From Jiella soli (GTDB lineage: Bacteria > Pseudomonadota > Alphaproteobacteria > Rhizobiales > Rhizobiaceae): 64,000 nt of DNA. Made by a program: the position numbers and the translations under genes. The stretch covers positions 1 to 64,000 of the forward strand of contig NZ_JAJAVB010000032.1 of NCBI RefSeq assembly GCF_020615385.1, in the 5' to 3' direction. The notes below the pieces were generated by a model, which did no database searches, was not told the DNA's origin, and saw only the letters and a list, made by a program, of their open reading frames with translations. Of the stretch, positions 16,726 to 25,142 are shown piece after piece (position 1 is the first letter of the stretch; each line of letters starts with the position of its first letter).

Positions 16726-17361
16726 TCAGGCCTGAACCGCGGCCCATTCGAGGGCCGTGATGAATCGCTTCTCGGCGGCGCTGGTATGGGCCTTGAGAAG
16801 GTTGACCGCCTGCCGGGCATTGCGTGCCTGCAGGGCGGTGATGATCTGCTCGTGCTCTTCGACGAGCTTGCGCGGATCGCGGCCGCGCGTCGCCGCGACG
16901 CTCATCCGGACGAGACGGTCCATCTCTTCGATCAGATCGCAGGCAGCACGGCTCATGCGGTTGTTGCCCGAACAGCGGGCGAGGGCGCAGTGGAAGTCGC
17001 GGTTGTAGGCGATGAAGGCTTCCTGATCACCACCCTCGAAGCTGCGGAACCGGTCGAGCGCGCGCAGCGTCTCGTCGCTGGCGCTTCGCGCGGATTCCGC
17101 GATGCAGGCGAGTTCGAGAACCTGCCGGAAAGCGAACATGTCCTGCGCATCGGACATCGAGACCGGCGACACGCGATAGCCCTGGCGGGGCATCACCGTC
17201 ATCAGGCCCTCCCGGACCAGATGCTGCAGGGCTTCGCGAACCGGCGACTTGCTGACCTCGAACTGCTGGGCGAGTTCCTGCTCGCGCAGTTCCGCGCCGG
17301 GCGGGAGCTTGCAGGTCAGGATGTCATCCCTCAGCGACTGATAAATTTCGCTCTGTCTCAT
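16726..17361 (-). CDS. GntR-family regulator, FadR/FCD type
   Basis: A 211-residue repressor with an N-terminal winged helix (SEIYQSLRDDIL, REQELAQQFEVSKSPVREAL, GYRV) and C-terminal FCD ligand/metal domain (NRDFHCAL, EEHEQI, KAHTSAAEKR supply the usual Asp/His ligands). It stands between the aldehyde dehydrogenase and the divergent importer operon. A TGGT-N4-ACCA dyad 27 bases before its start is a likely own operator. Confidence 0.9.
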   Translation of the reverse strand: MRQSEIYQSLRDDILTCKLPPGAELREQELAQQFEVSKSPVREALQHLVREGLMTVMPRQGYRVSPVSMSDAQDMFAFRQVLELACIAESARSASDETLRALDRFRSFEGGDQEAFIAYNRDFHCALARCSGNNRMSRAACDLIEEMDRLVRMSVAATRGRDPRKLVEEHEQIITALQARNARQAVNLLKAHTSAAEKRFITALEWAAVQA

Positions 17362-17387
17362 CGGCCTCTGTGATGTTCATTTTCGAT

Positions 17388-17399
17388 TGGTATGGACCA
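17388..17399. promoter_or_regulatory. TGGT-N4-ACCA dyad, probable GntR operator
   Basis: TGGTATGGACCA is a perfect 4-bp arm dyad of the FCD-GntR type, in the 253-base divergent region between the regulator and the importer operon. Its position, 27 bases before the regulator ATG, fits autorepression. A second copy near the SBP start is not obvious. Confidence 0.4.
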
Positions 17400-17614
17400 T
17401 CGTGAGATATCACGTCAACGGGAAAATGGCAGATAGGAGCTGTTAGATCTCAGTCTTTTGTACGGATAAATGGCGCAAAAACAGCCGAAATTCGCTATTC
17501 ATACGAAATGTTGGTTTCACTATTGACACAATCTCGCTGGTAGTGAGATGCCTAAAAGAGCCAAGAATGATGTGTCAGTCGCATCACGAACATGTCTCTC
17601 GGGAGGAGAAGAAG

Positions 17615-18850
17615 ATGTCACGGCAGGGTGGAATTCTATCGGCGGTCGTTTTGTCGGCCGTCCTCGGTGCGGCTGCCGCACAGGCGCAGGACAAGGGGCC
17701 GGTCAAGGTCGGCTTCCTGACGGTAAAGTCCGGCGCGCTCGCCGCCGGCGGCCGCCAGATGGAGGAGGGGCTGAAGCTCTGCATCGACCAGCATAATGGC
17801 GAGATGGCCGGCCGGAAGATCGAGGTCGTCACGGCCGACACGGCCGGTCAGCCGGCTGTGACCAAGACCAAGACCCAGGAGCTCGTCGAGCGCGACAATG
17901 TCGATGTCCTCATCGGCCCGCTCGCCGCTTTCGAGGCGCTCGCGATCGACGATTACATCCGCAAGGCGGAAGTTCCGATCATCTCGCCTTCCGCCGCCGC
18001 CGAGGATCTCACCCAGCGCAAGCCGAATCCGTGGTTCGTGCGAGCCGTGGGCACGTCGGCGCAGGCGCACCATCCGCTCGGCGAATATGCCGCCAAGGAG
18101 CTGGGCTACAAGAAGATCGCCATCATCGCCGATGATTTCGCCTTCGGCCATGAAATCGCCTCGGGCTTCCAGCGCGTCTTTCAGGACAATGGCGGGACCG
18201 TCGTCCAGAAGCTCTGGCCGCCGCTGAACACGGCCGACTACGGCTCCTACATCACCCAGATCGATCCGGACGTCGACGCGGTCTTTGCCGCCTTCGCCGG
18301 CGGCAACGGCATCAAGTTCCTCGGCCAGTACCGCAATTACGGCATGACGATCCCTGTCCTCGGCTCGATGACCACTGTCGACGAAGGGATCCTAAAGAGC
18401 ATGGGCGACGAGGCGGTCGGCGTCATTTCGGCCGGCTGGTACAGCGCCGGGATCGACACCCCGACCAACAAGACCTTCGTCGAGGCGGTCCGCAAGGCCT
18501 ATGGCGCCGATCCCGGCTACTACACGGTCGGCGCCTACATGGCCTGCGAGTTCCTCAACAACGCCCTTGAGCAGGTCGAAGGCGACGTCTCGGACAAGCA
18601 GGCCTTCATGAAGGCTCTGCGCAATGTCGATATCGACAAGAGCCCCTACGGGCCCGTCAAGGTCGACGCCTACGGCCAGCCGATCATGGATATCGAAATC
18701 CGGAAGGTCGAGGAGAAGGACGGCCGGCTGCAGAACTCCGTCATCAAGACGTATCCGGCCGTCAGCCAGTTCTGGACCTATGATCCGGAGAAGTTCCTGG
18801 CGGGTCCCGTCTACTCCCGCGACTACGCCGGCGGCGGCGAGTCGAAGTAA
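17615..18850 (+). CDS. Branched-chain amino acid-type ABC substrate-binding protein
   Basis: A 411-residue exported type I periplasmic binding protein (Peripla_BP_6/LivJ group). The signal peptide ends at AAAQAQ near residue 25. The fold begins PVKVGFLTVKSGALAAGG, with the family block AFEALAIDDYI and the domain-hinge segment FVRAVGTSAQAHHPLGEYA. ATG 17615 is chosen because GGGAGGAG precedes it; upstream in-frame codons are not signal-like. It opens a seven-gene plus-strand run (SBP, LivH, LivM, LivG, LivF, two hydrolases). The ligand is not deducible; Liv SBPs also bind aromatic and amide compounds. Confidence 0.9.
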   Translation: MSRQGGILSAVVLSAVLGAAAAQAQDKGPVKVGFLTVKSGALAAGGRQMEEGLKLCIDQHNGEMAGRKIEVVTADTAGQPAVTKTKTQELVERDNVDVLIGPLAAFEALAIDDYIRKAEVPIISPSAAAEDLTQRKPNPWFVRAVGTSAQAHHPLGEYAAKELGYKKIAIIADDFAFGHEIASGFQRVFQDNGGTVVQKLWPPLNTADYGSYITQIDPDVDAVFAAFAGGNGIKFLGQYRNYGMTIPVLGSMTTVDEGILKSMGDEAVGVISAGWYSAGIDTPTNKTFVEAVRKAYGADPGYYTVGAYMACEFLNNALEQVEGDVSDKQAFMKALRNVDIDKSPYGPVKVDAYGQPIMDIEIRKVEEKDGRLQNSVIKTYPAVSQFWTYDPEKFLAGPVYSRDYAGGGESK

Positions 18851-18870
18851 GGCCTGAGGGGGGGGAGCCG

Positions 18871-19731
18871 ATGAATTTCTGGGTCATGCAGGGGCTGAAC
18901 GGTCTGGCCTTCGGTTCCCTCCTGTTCATTCTGGCAGCGGGATTCTCGCTAATCTTCGGCTTGATGCGGATCGCCAATCTTGCACATGGCGCCTTCTTCA
19001 TGCTGGGCGCCTATGTCGGACTTTCCGCGATCGACAACGGTGTGAACTTCTGGATCGCGATCCTTGCCGGCGGCCTCACCGTCTGCATTCTCGGCGGCCT
19101 GATGGAGCGGCTGATCCTGCGCCGTCTCGCCGGCAAGCCGCTGGCCCAGGTTCTCGTGACCCTCGGCATTGCATTCATTATCGCCGACGGCTGCCTATGG
19201 CTGTGGTCCGGTGACCCTCGGCCCTTGCCGATGCCTTCGGATCTGCAGGGCGTCTTCCGCTTCGCCGGGCTGGTCTTTCCGAAATACCGGCTGTTCGTCG
19301 TCGTCGTGGCCTTCTGCCTCGCCGGCGCCCTATGGCTCCTGCTCGAGAAGAGCCGCATCGGCGCGATGATCCGGGCAGGGGTCGACGACATGGAGATGGC
19401 CCGCGTCATGGGTATCCGGACATCGCTCCTCTTCCCGCTCGTCTTCTGTCTGGGCTCGGCCCTGGCCGGCGCCGGCGGCGTGCTCGCCGGGCCGATCCTG
19501 TCGGTCTATCCGAGCATGGACACCGATATGCTGCCGATGGCCCTCGTCGTGGTGATCCTCGGCGGCGTCGGCAGCCTCGGCGGGGCTTTCGTCGGCGCCC
19601 TCCTGATCGGCTTCATCTACAGCTACGGTCAGGCTCTGGTCCCGGACCTCGCCTATGTGATCCTGTTCCTGCCGATGGTGCTCGTCTTGACGATCCGGCC
19701 GACGGGGCTCTTCGGGAGGAGGCTCGTATGA
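18871..19731 (+). CDS. Liv-type ABC permease (LivH family)
   Basis: A 286-residue inner-membrane permease with about eight helices. The LivH N-terminal block LNGLAFGSLLFILAAGFSLIFGLMRIANLAHGAFFMLGAY is complete, and ILGGVGSLGGAFVGALLIG near the C-terminus is the cytoplasmic coupling region. It follows the SBP by 20 bases with a strong GGGGGGAG site and overlaps the LivM start (ATGA). Confidence 0.95.
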   Translation: MNFWVMQGLNGLAFGSLLFILAAGFSLIFGLMRIANLAHGAFFMLGAYVGLSAIDNGVNFWIAILAGGLTVCILGGLMERLILRRLAGKPLAQVLVTLGIAFIIADGCLWLWSGDPRPLPMPSDLQGVFRFAGLVFPKYRLFVVVVAFCLAGALWLLLEKSRIGAMIRAGVDDMEMARVMGIRTSLLFPLVFCLGSALAGAGGVLAGPILSVYPSMDTDMLPMALVVVILGGVGSLGGAFVGALLIGFIYSYGQALVPDLAYVILFLPMVLVLTIRPTGLFGRRLV

Positions 19732-20726
19732 CTGCGCGCTCCCCATTCTGGCTCGCGGCCCTGGCCTTGGCGCTCGTCCTCGTGCCGATTTTCATCGGGT
19801 CCGATTTCTACGTCAATCTCGCCAGCCAGATCCTGATCGCGGCGATCCTGGCAATGAGCCTCAATCTCCTCGTCGGGTTCGGCGGGCTGACGTCTCTCGG
19901 TCATGCCGCCTATCTCGGCGGCGCCGCCTACGCGACCATCTACCTCACGACACAGCTGGGGTTCGGGCAATTGGCCGGAGCGCTCGTCGCGGTCGCCGCC
20001 ACGACCGGGCTCGCAATGCTCTTCGGATTCCTGGCGCTTCGGGCGACCGGACTCGGCTTCCTGATGATCACGCTGGCCCTCGGTCAGATCCTCTGGGGCC
20101 TCGCCTTCCGCTGGGTGAGCCTCACCGGCGGCGACAACGGCCTCGGCGGCATGGTTCGTCCCAAACCCTTCGGCATCGATCTCGGCAATCCCGACGCCTT
20201 CTATTATTTCGCGCTGACCGCCTTCCTGATCGCCTTCGTCGCCATCGGCCTGTTCGTGCGCTCGCCCTTCGGCCAGAGCCTGCAGGGCTCGCGCGACCAG
20301 CCGCGGCGGATGCGGGCGCTCGGCTACGATGTCTGGCTCATCCAGTGGTGCAGCTTCGTCTATGCCGGATGCTGGGGCGCGATCGCCGGCCTCCTCTATG
20401 CCTATTACAACCAGTTCGTCAGCCCGCACGCGCTCAATCTGATGACCTCGGCCGAGACGCTTCTGATGGTGATCGCGGGCGGGGCAGGAACGCTGTTCGG
20501 CCCCGTGGTCGGAGCGGCACTCGTCGTCATCCTCAAGAATGTCGTCAGCGCCTACATCGCGCGCTGGGTCATGCTGCTCGGAGCGATCTTCGTGGTGATC
20601 GTCCTGTTCATGCCGGAGGGGCTGGTGCCCGGCACGACCCGCTGGGCCCGGCGGGCCCTCGCGAGGAAGCGCCCGGCCTCCGCAAAGGCACCGGACATCG
20701 CGGCGGTCCAGGAGCATTCGGCATGA
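19728..20726 (+). CDS. Liv-type ABC permease (LivM family)
   Basis: A 332-residue second permease subunit. The N-terminal LLVGFGGLTSLGHAAYLGGAAY and C-terminal AGGAGTLFGPVVGAALVV blocks are LivM signatures, and the EAA-like loop DQPRRMRALGYDVWL contacts the ATPases. Start ATG 19728 overlaps the LivH stop, and its own stop overlaps LivG. The C-terminal 25 residues are a basic tail. Confidence 0.95.
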   Translation: MTARSPFWLAALALALVLVPIFIGSDFYVNLASQILIAAILAMSLNLLVGFGGLTSLGHAAYLGGAAYATIYLTTQLGFGQLAGALVAVAATTGLAMLFGFLALRATGLGFLMITLALGQILWGLAFRWVSLTGGDNGLGGMVRPKPFGIDLGNPDAFYYFALTAFLIAFVAIGLFVRSPFGQSLQGSRDQPRRMRALGYDVWLIQWCSFVYAGCWGAIAGLLYAYYNQFVSPHALNLMTSAETLLMVIAGGAGTLFGPVVGAALVVILKNVVSAYIARWVMLLGAIFVVIVLFMPEGLVPGTTRWARRALARKRPASAKAPDIAAVQEHSA

Positions 20727-21466
20727 GCGGATCGGTTCTGGAAATCGCCGGCCTCAACAAGAATTTCGGCGGTCTCCCGGCCGTCCGGGATGTGGCGCTC
20801 ACGGTCGAGAGCGGCGAGAGACGTCTCCTCCTGGGCCCGAACGGAGCCGGCAAGACGACGCTCTTCAATCTCATCGCCGGGGATCTTCGCCCGAGTGCGG
20901 GGGCGATCCGCCTGTTCGGGCGCGACGTCACCCGGACCCGGACCGACCAGCGCACCCATATGGGCGTTGCACGCACCTATCAGATCATCACGCTGTTTGC
21001 CGCCAACACACTGGCGCACAACGTCGTCATGTCGCTGACCGGCCTGAGCCGGCGTCGCTTCGACCCGTTTACCGGCCTCGACCGGCGCACCGATCTGAAA
21101 GACAGGGCGCGGGAGATCCTTGCGACGGTGGGCCTCGAGCATCTTGCGGAGCGGAAGGTCTGCGAGACGAGCTATGGCGAGCGGCGCCGCCTGGAGATCG
21201 CGATGGCGATGGCGCAGGGGCCCCGGCTGCTCTTGCTTGACGAGCCGCTGGCGGGCCTGTCCTCCGACGAGCGGGGTGAAGTCCAGCGGCTTCTGGAATC
21301 CATCCCACGGAGCGTGACGATCGTGATGATCGAGCATGACATGGACGTCGCGCTCGCCTTCGCCGACCGCATCACCGTCATGCAGCGCGGCGCCGTCGTC
21401 GTCGAGGGCACCCGTGCCGAGGTGGTCGCCGATCCCAAGACCAAGGAGGTCTACCTTGGCCACTGA
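20723..21466 (+). CDS. Liv-type ABC ATP-binding protein (LivG family)
   Basis: A 247-residue ATPase of the importer: Walker A GPNGAGKTT, Q-loop in ARTYQIITLF, signature SYGERRRLEIAMAMA, Walker B LLLLDEPLAGLS, and H-loop IEHDMDVA. The signature SYGE in place of the usual LSGG is common in LivG. It overlaps LivM by 4 bases and LivF by 11, all one transcript. Confidence 0.95.
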   Translation: MSGSVLEIAGLNKNFGGLPAVRDVALTVESGERRLLLGPNGAGKTTLFNLIAGDLRPSAGAIRLFGRDVTRTRTDQRTHMGVARTYQIITLFAANTLAHNVVMSLTGLSRRRFDPFTGLDRRTDLKDRAREILATVGLEHLAERKVCETSYGERRRLEIAMAMAQGPRLLLLDEPLAGLSSDERGEVQRLLESIPRSVTIVMIEHDMDVALAFADRITVMQRGAVVVEGTRAEVVADPKTKEVYLGH

Positions 21467-22175
21467 CGCTCTCGTTCTCGATGGTCTCGACGCCTTTTAT
21501 GGCGACAGCCACGTGCTCCACGATCTGTCGCTGCGCGTGAAGGCCGGAGGCGTTCTCGGCCTGCTCGGACGCAATGGTGCTGGCAAGTCGACCTGCATCG
21601 GCGCGATCGTCGGCCTGGTGAAGTCCAAGGGAAGGGGGATGACCCTCTTCGGCGAACCGATCCTCGGATTGTCGCCCGAGCGGGTCTCCCTGAAGGGGGT
21701 CGGGGTCGTGCCGCAGGGGAGGCGCATCTTCCCCTCGCTCACCGTCCACGAGAACCTGACGGTCGCCGCGCGCGGGCGCGCGAACGGAGGATGGCCGGGC
21801 TGGGGACTGGAGGATGCCTTTGCGGCCTTTCCCAGGCTCAAGGAGCGCCAACGCCAGTTCGCCGGGTCGCTGTCGGGCGGGGAGCAGCAGATGCTGGCGA
21901 TCGGGCGGGCGCTGATGACCAGTCCCCGGCTGCTTCTCCTCGACGAGCCCTCCGAGGGCCTGGCTCCGCAGATCGTCGCGGAGGTAGCAGGCGTGCTGAA
22001 GGAACTCAGCCGCACCGGCCTCTCGATCGTCCTCGTCGAGCAGAACATGAAGCTCGCCATGGAGGTCGCGGACGAGGTGGTCATCCTGAACAATGGCCGT
22101 CTCGCCCATGCAGGGCCGGTCGACACGATCCGGAACGACGACGGTCTCGTCGAGCAATTGTTGGGCGTCTACTAG
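21456..22175 (+). CDS. Liv-type ABC ATP-binding protein (LivF family), TTG start
   Basis: A 239-residue ATPase: Walker [32 protein letters not shown] signature, LLLLDEPSEGLAP Walker B and EQNMKLA. No ATG or GTG fits; TTG 21456 follows a strong AAGGAGGT site inside the livG end and gives the family N-terminus (LVLDGLDAFYGDSHVL). The weak start may lower its dose. Confidence 0.9.
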   Translation: MATDALVLDGLDAFYGDSHVLHDLSLRVKAGGVLGLLGRNGAGKSTCIGAIVGLVKSKGRGMTLFGEPILGLSPERVSLKGVGVVPQGRRIFPSLTVHENLTVAARGRANGGWPGWGLEDAFAAFPRLKERQRQFAGSLSGGEQQMLAIGRALMTSPRLLLLDEPSEGLAPQIVAEVAGVLKELSRTGLSIVLVEQNMKLAMEVADEVVILNNGRLAHAGPVDTIRNDDGLVEQLLGVY

Positions 22176-22187
22176 AGAAGGGGCAGC

Positions 22188-23000
22188 ATGGCTTCCATCG
22201 AACTGAAGGGCGGCGTCCTCGACGTCGTCGAGGCGGGTAGCGGCAAGCCGCTGGTTCTCCTGCACTCGCTCCTGGCCGACCGGACGGTTTTCGACCGCGT
22301 GGTGCCGATGCTGGCGAAGAACCGCCGGGTGATCTTGCCGGACCTTCCGGGCTTCGGCGGATCGTCCCCCGCGGGCGCCTCGATCGAGGCGATCGCCGAC
22401 CGCATCGCCGAGGCCTTCGGGCCACTGGGCCTCGAGGGCGACACCGACGTTCTCGGCAACGGCTTCGGCGGCTTTGTCGCCAGCACGCTGTCGATCCGGC
22501 ACGGCCGGCAGTTCGACCGGCTCGTGCTTGCCGATACCGGCGTCGGCTTCTCGGAAGCCGGCCGCGCCTCGTTCCACACCATGGCCGAGCGCGTCCGCGA
22601 GCACGGCATGGAAGGCGTCGTCGACATCGCCATGAAACGATTGTTTCCGGAGGACTATCTCAGGGACAATCCGGAGATGCTTGCCGAGCGGCGGGCGGCT
22701 CTGGTCAAGACCAATCCGGCCTTTTTCGCTGAAGCCTGTGCCGCGCTGGCGCGTCTCGACCTTCGCGGCGACATCGGCCGGATCGCCAATCCCACCCTCG
22801 TCGTCGTCGGTTCGCTCGACGCCGCGACCCCGCCCCCGATGGCCACAGAGCTTGCCTGCGCCATCGACGGTGCGGAACTGATCGAACTGCCGGGGCTGGG
22901 ACATGCGCCGATGGCGCAGGCCCCGGAGGTCTTCTTGGAGGCGATCGCCGACTTCCTGGGCCTTGCCGCGGCGGCAAAGCCCTCGCACGTCAGCGCCTGA
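22188..23000 (+). CDS. Alpha/beta-hydrolase fold protein lacking the nucleophilic serine
   Basis: A 270-residue alpha/beta-hydrolase fold: strand/oxyanion region LLHSLLADRTVFDRV, DLPGFGGSSP, acid in GSLDAATPP, base in LPGLGHAPMA. The nucleophile elbow, normally G-x-S-x-G, reads GNGFGG: the serine is glycine (codons GGC AAC GGC TTC GGC GGC). A serine-hydrolase mechanism is therefore unlikely; it may be a non-catalytic partner or use a general-base route as some fold members do. It follows livF by 12 bases and precedes an intact hydrolase, suggesting they work as a pair. Confidence 0.85.
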   Translation: MASIELKGGVLDVVEAGSGKPLVLLHSLLADRTVFDRVVPMLAKNRRVILPDLPGFGGSSPAGASIEAIADRIAEAFGPLGLEGDTDVLGNGFGGFVASTLSIRHGRQFDRLVLADTGVGFSEAGRASFHTMAERVREHGMEGVVDIAMKRLFPEDYLRDNPEMLAERRAALVKTNPAFFAEACAALARLDLRGDIGRIANPTLVVVGSLDAATPPPMATELACAIDGAELIELPGLGHAPMAQAPEVFLEAIADFLGLAAAAKPSHVSA

Positions 23001-23017
23001 CAAGGAGGAGATTTGCC

Positions 23018-23839
23018 ATGCCCGTCGCCTCCATCGGTCGCTACGAGATCAACTACCGCGAAGAGGGAGAGGGCGTGCCGGTCGTCATGATCCATGGCCT
23101 GGCCGGCGATCTCAGCGCTTGGACGCCGCAGGTGGCCGCGCTGCGTGACCGCTTCCGGGTGATCACCTTCGACAATCGCGGCGCGGGAAAGAGCACCCAG
23201 ATCGACGAGCCGGTCTCGACGCACGATCTCGCCCGCGACACGATTGCCCTCATGGAGCATCTGAAGATCGATAGCGCTCATATCGTCGGCCGCTCCATGG
23301 GCGGCGCGATCGCTCAGATCGTCGCGCTCGAGCAGCCTGCTCTCGTGCGCTCGCTGGTGCTCTGTGCCTCCTTCGCCAAGCTCGACCCGCTGGGCGAACG
23401 CGTCCTCACCAACATGCGGCAGGTGCTGGAGTGGCGTGGCGACTGGGGCGACCATGCCCGTCACTCGATCGCCAACTTCGTCGGCTCCGATTTCTTCAAT
23501 CGCGAGCGCGAGCAGATCGCCCGCATCGAGGCGCTGATCGGCGGCGAAACGCGGCTGCCGGCCTGCTATGTCCGGCAGAACTTCGCCTGCCTCGACCATG
23601 ACACGCTGACCCGGCTCGGCGAAATCTCCTGCCCGACCCTAATCATGGGCGGGAGCCAGGATCCAATATGCTCGCCGACGGCGACCGGCTGGATGTCTGA
23701 CGGAATTGCCCGGTCTCGCACGGTGATGTTCGAGGGATGCAGCCACTTCTTCCTGATGGAGCAGCCGCAGATGTTCATGCGCGAACTGTCGGCATGGCTC
23801 GACGGTGGCTACAAGGCAGTGAGCGATCACGTGACTTAG
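23018..23839 (+). CDS. Alpha/beta-hydrolase (serine type)
   Basis: A 273-residue hydrolase with a full triad: nucleophile in GRSMGG, acid in GSQDPICS, histidine in GCSHFFLMEQP. The N-terminal MIHGLAGDLSAW supplies the oxyanion hole. It resembles 3-oxoadipate enol-lactonase-type and ester hydrolases, but the substrate is unknown. An AAGGAGGAG site precedes it. Last gene of the importer operon, so it probably cleaves the imported ester, lactone or amide. Confidence 0.9.
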   Translation: MPVASIGRYEINYREEGEGVPVVMIHGLAGDLSAWTPQVAALRDRFRVITFDNRGAGKSTQIDEPVSTHDLARDTIALMEHLKIDSAHIVGRSMGGAIAQIVALEQPALVRSLVLCASFAKLDPLGERVLTNMRQVLEWRGDWGDHARHSIANFVGSDFFNREREQIARIEALIGGETRLPACYVRQNFACLDHDTLTRLGEISCPTLIMGGSQDPICSPTATGWMSDGIARSRTVMFEGCSHFFLMEQPQMFMRELSAWLDGGYKAVSDHVT

Positions 23840-23934
23840 GCCGTTGGGCATCGGCTGGTTGCTCTCACCCGAACGACAACGTCCGTCGATAGCGGAACAG
23901 AGCGGCACGATAGCGCCGAAGTCAGGCGACCTAC

Positions 23935-24126
23935 TTGTTCCTGCCGAAATACTCCCCCGACCTCAACCCGATCGAAATGGCGTTCTCCAAGCTGAAGACG
24001 CTGCTTCGAAAGGCGGAGGCTCGCACTCTGGACGAACTCTGGCGCGCCGTCGGCGACATCTGCGCCCTCTTCACTTCCGACGAATGCTGGAACTACTTCA
24101 AAGCCGCCGGTTGTGTGGCGCATTAA
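23935..24126 (+). mobile_element. IS630-family transposase C-terminal fragment
   Basis: FLPKYSPDLNPIEMAFSKLK contains the last catalytic Glu region (PDLNPIE) of IS630/Tc1-type transposases, and the tail LWRAVGDICALFTSDECWNY is typical. Upstream sequence (23840-23930) no longer gives the rest of the DDE domain in frame. Confidence 0.85.
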
Positions 24127-24138
24127 ACGCCCGACGCT

Positions 24139-24460
24139 CTAGCCGTCCACTTCGGCGAATTCCGCGAATGCTCCGCTCTTCGCGATCTTGGCAAGCAGCC
24201 GGTCGCGAGTGGCGGTCACGTGATCGAATACGGCCCGACCCGCGCCTTCCGGATCGCGCTCCTGGAAGGCCCGTACCATCTTCTCGTGTTCGCGTATCAC
24301 CGTGTCGTAAATGCCCCGCGTGTAGCCGCCGAAACTGTCGGCCACGGTCCTGACCACCCTAGTACGACCCGCAAGAATCATCTCCGCTTCCCAGTTGCCG
24401 GCGATCGCGTAGGTCCGGTCGTGAAACAGGATGTTCTCGCGCGAGGCGACCATCGGCTTG
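24139..24460 (-). pseudogene. GntR/FCD regulator, C-terminal fragment joined to an SBP fragment
   Basis: Residues SRENILFHDRTYAIAGNWEAE, RTVADSFGGYTRGIYDTVIREHEKMVRAF and GAGRAVFDHVTATRDRLLAKI form the last two-thirds of an FCD domain. The winged-helix half is missing. At about 24460 the sequence switches into the N-terminus of a transport protein, so a deletion has joined two formerly separate genes. Confidence 0.75.
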
Positions 24461-24661
24461 TCCGTTCTTCTCGAAGATGCCCGCATGCATGCCGACATAG
24501 AGGTTGATGTAGCCGAGGTTGTGAACCGCCTCGCTGAAATTGACTTCCTTCAAGTCCGCAGCGGCGGATGCCGCCGGATGGAACATCGCCGGCACGGCGG
24601 CGACTCCGGCGGCGAGAACCACCCGCACCATCAGCGCTTTAAGGGCGTCAATAATCTTCAT
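24461..24661 (-). pseudogene. NMT1/SsuA-type ABC substrate-binding protein, N-terminal fragment
   Basis: From ATG 24661 the frame reads a signal peptide (LMVRVVLAAGVAAVPAMF, cleavage after AASA) and the start of a SsuA/NitT-type binding protein (FSEAVHNLGYINLYVGMHAGIFEKNG). After 67 residues homology ends at the junction with the GntR fragment. No matching permease or ATPase is nearby. Confidence 0.75.
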
Positions 24662-25142
24662 TGATTTGCTCCGTTTCATTTCGCCGTTGCACACCGTGGG
24701 GAGGAGAGCGGGTAAGGCCGTGTCGGGACCGCGGCTCCCACATCGGATGGATTGGCAAGCGCCGTGCCAGATGCCGTTCGCACACCGCAGAACCGGAAAA
24801 ATCGTAGTTATTGCAGGTAGTTGTGAGCATCCGCTGGTGCGAGGCGAGCGGATCCGGAGAATCGGAGACGCGACGGGCGCGCCCGATCTGCCGAGAAAGA
24901 TCGAGCCCGTGGACGATCTGCCCTTCCGCCGTGCAAAGCGGGGCTCGAATGACAATTTTGCCAATGAAGCGCCCGGCGCGCCTCGAAGATGAGACCTTCG
25001 TCACACTGAGCGACGGCGTCCTCCCGCCGATCGACAGATGGACAGGGAAGCGTCTTCTTCGGGCACGGCCGTCGGGGAGCGCCGGCTCGCCTGGCTTTCG
25101 CCGGCCGGCCGGGAATCGTCGGAGTTGGCGGTCTTTCTCGAC
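24662..25142. other. Gap between the scar genes and the amidase
   Basis: About 480 bases with no gene I can support. It should contain the promoter remnant of the truncated SBP gene and the 3' end of the long amide operon. No strong terminator hairpin with a T run is visible. Confidence 0.5.

Noticed and set aside
16953-17150. Minus-strand alternative small frames within the GntR gene
   Set aside because: Out-of-frame shadows of a complete FCD regulator.
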